Assembly: GCA_947374505.1 (NCBI GenBank)
Contig: CANCCE010000125.1
Span: forward strand, 1 to 8,056
Origin: Comamonadaceae bacterium
GTDB taxonomy: Bacteria > Pseudomonadota > Gammaproteobacteria > Burkholderiales > Burkholderiaceae_C
Direction of reading: 5' to 3'
Length of the DNA stretch: 8,056 nt
Numbering within the stretch: the first letter of the stretch is position 1; the number at the start of each line of letters is the position of its first letter. The notes below the pieces were generated by a model that was given only the letters and a program-made list of their open reading frames with translations, was not told the DNA's origin and searched no databases. The position numbers and the translations under genes were made by a program. Shown here piece after piece: positions 6,502 through 8,056 of the stretch.

Positions 6502-7479
6502 ATGAAAAAACAATTGAAATCAGTCTTGCTTGGATGCCTTGTGGCCTGCGGTATCGGTTCAGCACAAGCCCAAACTTACCCCGACAAGCCCGTGATTCTG
6601 GTGGTGCCGTTTGCCGCCGGTGGTCCGACTGACGTAGTGGCCCGCATGATTGCCATTCCGATGGGCAAGTCTCTCGGGCAAACCGTGCTGGTAGAAAACA
6701 CCGTGGGTGCCGGTGGCACCATTGCAACCCAACGTGTGGCCCGTGCAGCGCCTAACGGTTACACCCTTTTCATTCACCACATGGGCATGGCGACAGCGCC
6801 TGCGCTGTATAAAAAGCTCAACTTTGACACGCTCAAAGACTTTGAATACATCGGCCAAGTGGTTGACGTGCCGATGACCCTGCTGGCACGCAAAGACTTT
6901 CCCGCTAAAAACTTCGCTGAGCTGAAAACTTACGTGCAAGCCAACAAAGAAAAAATCTCGATGGCCAACGCTGGACTGGGCGCGGTGTCACATTTGTGCG
7001 GCCTGCTCTTCATGACCGCCTTGGAGACCACGCTCAACACCATTCCCTACAAGGGCACGGGTCCGGCCATGAATGACTTGCTCGGTGGTCAGGTTGACCT
7101 GCTGTGCGACCAGACATCCCAAACTGTTCCGCTGATCAAAGAAAACCGCGTCAAAGTCTACGGTGTGACGACCCTCAAACGACTCGAGGCCTTGCCCAAT
7201 GTGCCGACCCTCGACGAACAGGGCTTGAAAGGTTTTGAGGTCAAAGTCTGGCACGGCATGTACGCCCCTAAAGGCACGCCGGCACCGGTGATTGACAAGG
7301 TCAACGTGGCACTGCGCGCGGCCTTGCAAGATCCGATGATCAAACAACGCTTCAAAGACCTGAGCTTGGAAGCGCCCTCGATGGAGAAGGTCACACCGGC
7401 AGGTTTGAAGACTCAGCTCGAAGCTGAAATTATCAAATGGGGCCCGGTGATCCGCAAAGCCGGTATTTACGCCGACTGA
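6502..7479 (+). CDS. Bug/TctC-family periplasmic solute-binding protein of a tripartite tricarboxylate transporter
   Basis: The ATG at 6502 gives a 325-residue precursor beginning with a clean Sec signal peptide (MKKQLKSVLLGCLVACGIGS), with likely cleavage after AQA (residue 23) and the typical mature start QTYPDKPV. Bug motifs follow: VPFAAGGPTDVVAR (35-48), NTVGAGGTIATQRVARAAPN (66-85) with GYTLF next, IPYKGTGPAMNDLLGGQVDL (181-200), and WHGMYAPKGTP (250-260). Bug proteins are high-affinity periplasmic receptors that bind a carboxylate through two loops bridged by water and deliver it to TctA/TctB membrane proteins, which are not present here. An in-frame TTG at 6475 was rejected because it would bury the signal peptide. 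Position after the lyase suggests the ligand is the pathway substrate, possibly itaconate or a related dicarboxylate. LVAC at 13-16 also fits a lipobox, but the AQA site followed by the usual mature start is favoured. Confidence 0.93.
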   Translation: MKKQLKSVLLGCLVACGIGSAQAQTYPDKPVILVVPFAAGGPTDVVARMIAIPMGKSLGQTVLVENTVGAGGTIATQRVARAAPNGYTLFIHHMGMATAPALYKKLNFDTLKDFEYIGQVVDVPMTLLARKDFPAKNFAELKTYVQANKEKISMANAGLGAVSHLCGLLFMTALETTLNTIPYKGTGPAMNDLLGGQVDLLCDQTSQTVPLIKENRVKVYGVTTLKRLEALPNVPTLDEQGLKGFEVKVWHGMYAPKGTPAPVIDKVNVALRAALQDPMIKQRFKDLSLEAPSMEKVTPAGLKTQLEAEIIKWGPVIRKAGIYAD

Positions 7480-7499
7480 GCTGTTTAACGCTGAACCCC

Positions 7500-7525
7500 A
7501 AAGAGCCGCTTTAGCGGCTCTTTTT
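7500..7525 (+). terminator. Rho-independent terminator after the solute-binding protein gene
   Basis: AAAGAGCCGC (7500-7509) pairs perfectly with GCGGCTCTTT (7514-7523) around a 4-nt TTTA loop, and the stem runs into five T residues (7521-7525). It starts 21 nt after the stop codon and marks the end of the operon. The A-rich 5' flank of the stem also gives a short T-run on the other strand's view, so it may work partly in both directions. Confidence 0.93.
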
Positions 7526-7546
7526 GATGGCACAAGCAGATCACCT

Positions 7547-8056
7547 ATGAAAAAACACGTTGCCCTGACACTGCTGGTATTGACCACCTTGGGCGTTTTG
7601 AAGACGCATTTCGACATTGAGCGCCAGGACGGCGGCTATTTCTTGAGCTACCAAGGCAAGAAACATGATGTTCTGGGCGCACTCCTGAACCAAACGAACA
7701 GCGTGTTGCGGCAGTGCCCTGATGTGCAACCGCTTGACGCCAACAGTGTCGTGGCGAAGTCAGCCCTAGTCGCCATCCAGAACTTCAGCCCGCCCGACTC
7801 CCAACATGCACGGCTGCTGGGTTTGCTGCAACAAGACACATGGCTGTTGGCCGAGCTTGAATTCACCACGCTGAATCCAGCCGTGGTGCTGCTGAAAACC
7901 ACACCAGAAAAGGTCAGTGTTGTTGAAGGCGCTGTCTGGAGCGGCACCACCGCCCCCTGGACATCTGCACCGTTCATCCGCCGCTACATCGGAGACCGTG
8001 CACCGCAAGCACCGTCAGAACTGCTGAAGTGTTTTGACCCTGCCAGTCAGTTGTTC
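7547..8056 (+). CDS. Hypothetical protein with N-terminal signal or anchor segment (3' end outside window)
   Basis: From the ATG at 7547 the frame is open for 170 codons to the window end, with no stop, so the C-terminus is unseen. The product begins with two lysines and a hydrophobic stretch (MKKHVALTLLVLTTLGVLKT), which looks like a Sec signal or a single membrane anchor. No consensus signal-peptidase site is obvious. The rest is a soluble-looking domain with segments DGGYFLSYQGKKHDVLGALL (28-47), LLQQDTWLLAELEFTTLNPA (93-112) and APFIRRYIGDRAP (141-153), and two cysteines (C57, C162) that could form a disulfide if exported. I do not recognise the family. The gene lies downstream of a strong terminator, has only a weak ribosome-binding site, and is probably not part of the catabolic operon. 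Confidence 0.7.
   Translation, partial: MKKHVALTLLVLTTLGVLKTHFDIERQDGGYFLSYQGKKHDVLGALLNQTNSVLRQCPDVQPLDANSVVAKSALVAIQNFSPPDSQHARLLGLLQQDTWLLAELEFTTLNPAVVLLKTTPEKVSVVEGAVWSGTTAPWTSAPFIRRYIGDRAPQAPSELLKCFDPASQLF

Noticed and set aside
6475..6503. TTGACA at 6475 or 6482 as the -35 of a receptor promoter
   Set aside because: A -10 at the right spacing would fall on or inside the start codon (CATCAT at 6498 or the A-run after it), giving no usable leader.
6988..7617. A minus-strand open frame across the receptor 3' end, terminator and start of the last gene
   Set aside because: It spans a strong terminator and is antisense to conserved Bug motifs; no family features.
1..8056. Mobile elements, CRISPR arrays, tRNA or other structured RNA genes
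   Set aside because: No terminal inverted repeats with a transposase, no regularly spaced repeats and no tRNA-like cloverleaf were seen on either strand by eye.

Overview
The window looks like chromosomal DNA of a betaproteobacterium, most likely a member of the Burkholderiales (Comamonadaceae-like). This rests on the moderately high GC content, the codon usage, a Bug-type solute receptor (a family greatly expanded in that order) and the style of the catabolic operon. No mobile elements, tRNA, rRNA or CRISPR arrays were seen.

Layout: a LysR-type regulator (788 down to 1, minus strand, 3' end outside the window) is divergent from a plus-strand operon across a 123-bp regulatory gap. The operon encodes, in order, a double-hotdog (HTD2/MaoC-N type) enoyl-CoA hydratase (912-1787), an acyl-CoA dehydrogenase (1845-3014), a class III CaiB/BaiF CoA-transferase (3014-4201), an MmgE/PrpD-family protein (4198-5571) and a CitE-type acyl-CoA lyase (5568-6416). 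The last four genes overlap by 1, 4 and 4 nt. After an 85-bp AT-rich gap with a candidate promoter comes a Bug/TctC-type periplasmic substrate-binding protein (6502-7479). A strong rho-independent terminator follows at 7500-7525. A further gene for an unrecognised, possibly exported protein begins at 7547 and runs off the end.

Interpretation: CoA-transferase, double-hotdog hydratase and CitE-type lyase are the three steps that activate a C5-dicarboxylate (itaconate or mesaconate), hydrate its CoA ester to citramalyl-CoA, and cleave that to acetyl-CoA and pyruvate. The gene set (LysR, hydratase, acyl-CoA dehydrogenase, MmgE/PrpD, CaiB, CitE, transporter component) closely matches, from memory, the itaconate-degradation locus of Pseudomonas aeruginosa (PA0877-PA0883 and adjacent transporter genes). 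Here the ring-cleaving-dioxygenase/glyoxalase-like gene is absent, CaiB and PrpD are swapped, and the TRAP transporter is replaced by a lone Bug receptor. Itaconate is the leading substrate hypothesis; mesaconate, citramalate or a related branched C5 acid is the main alternative. The roles of the acyl-CoA dehydrogenase (which lacks the usual C-terminal catalytic glutamate) and of the MmgE/PrpD protein are the least explained parts.
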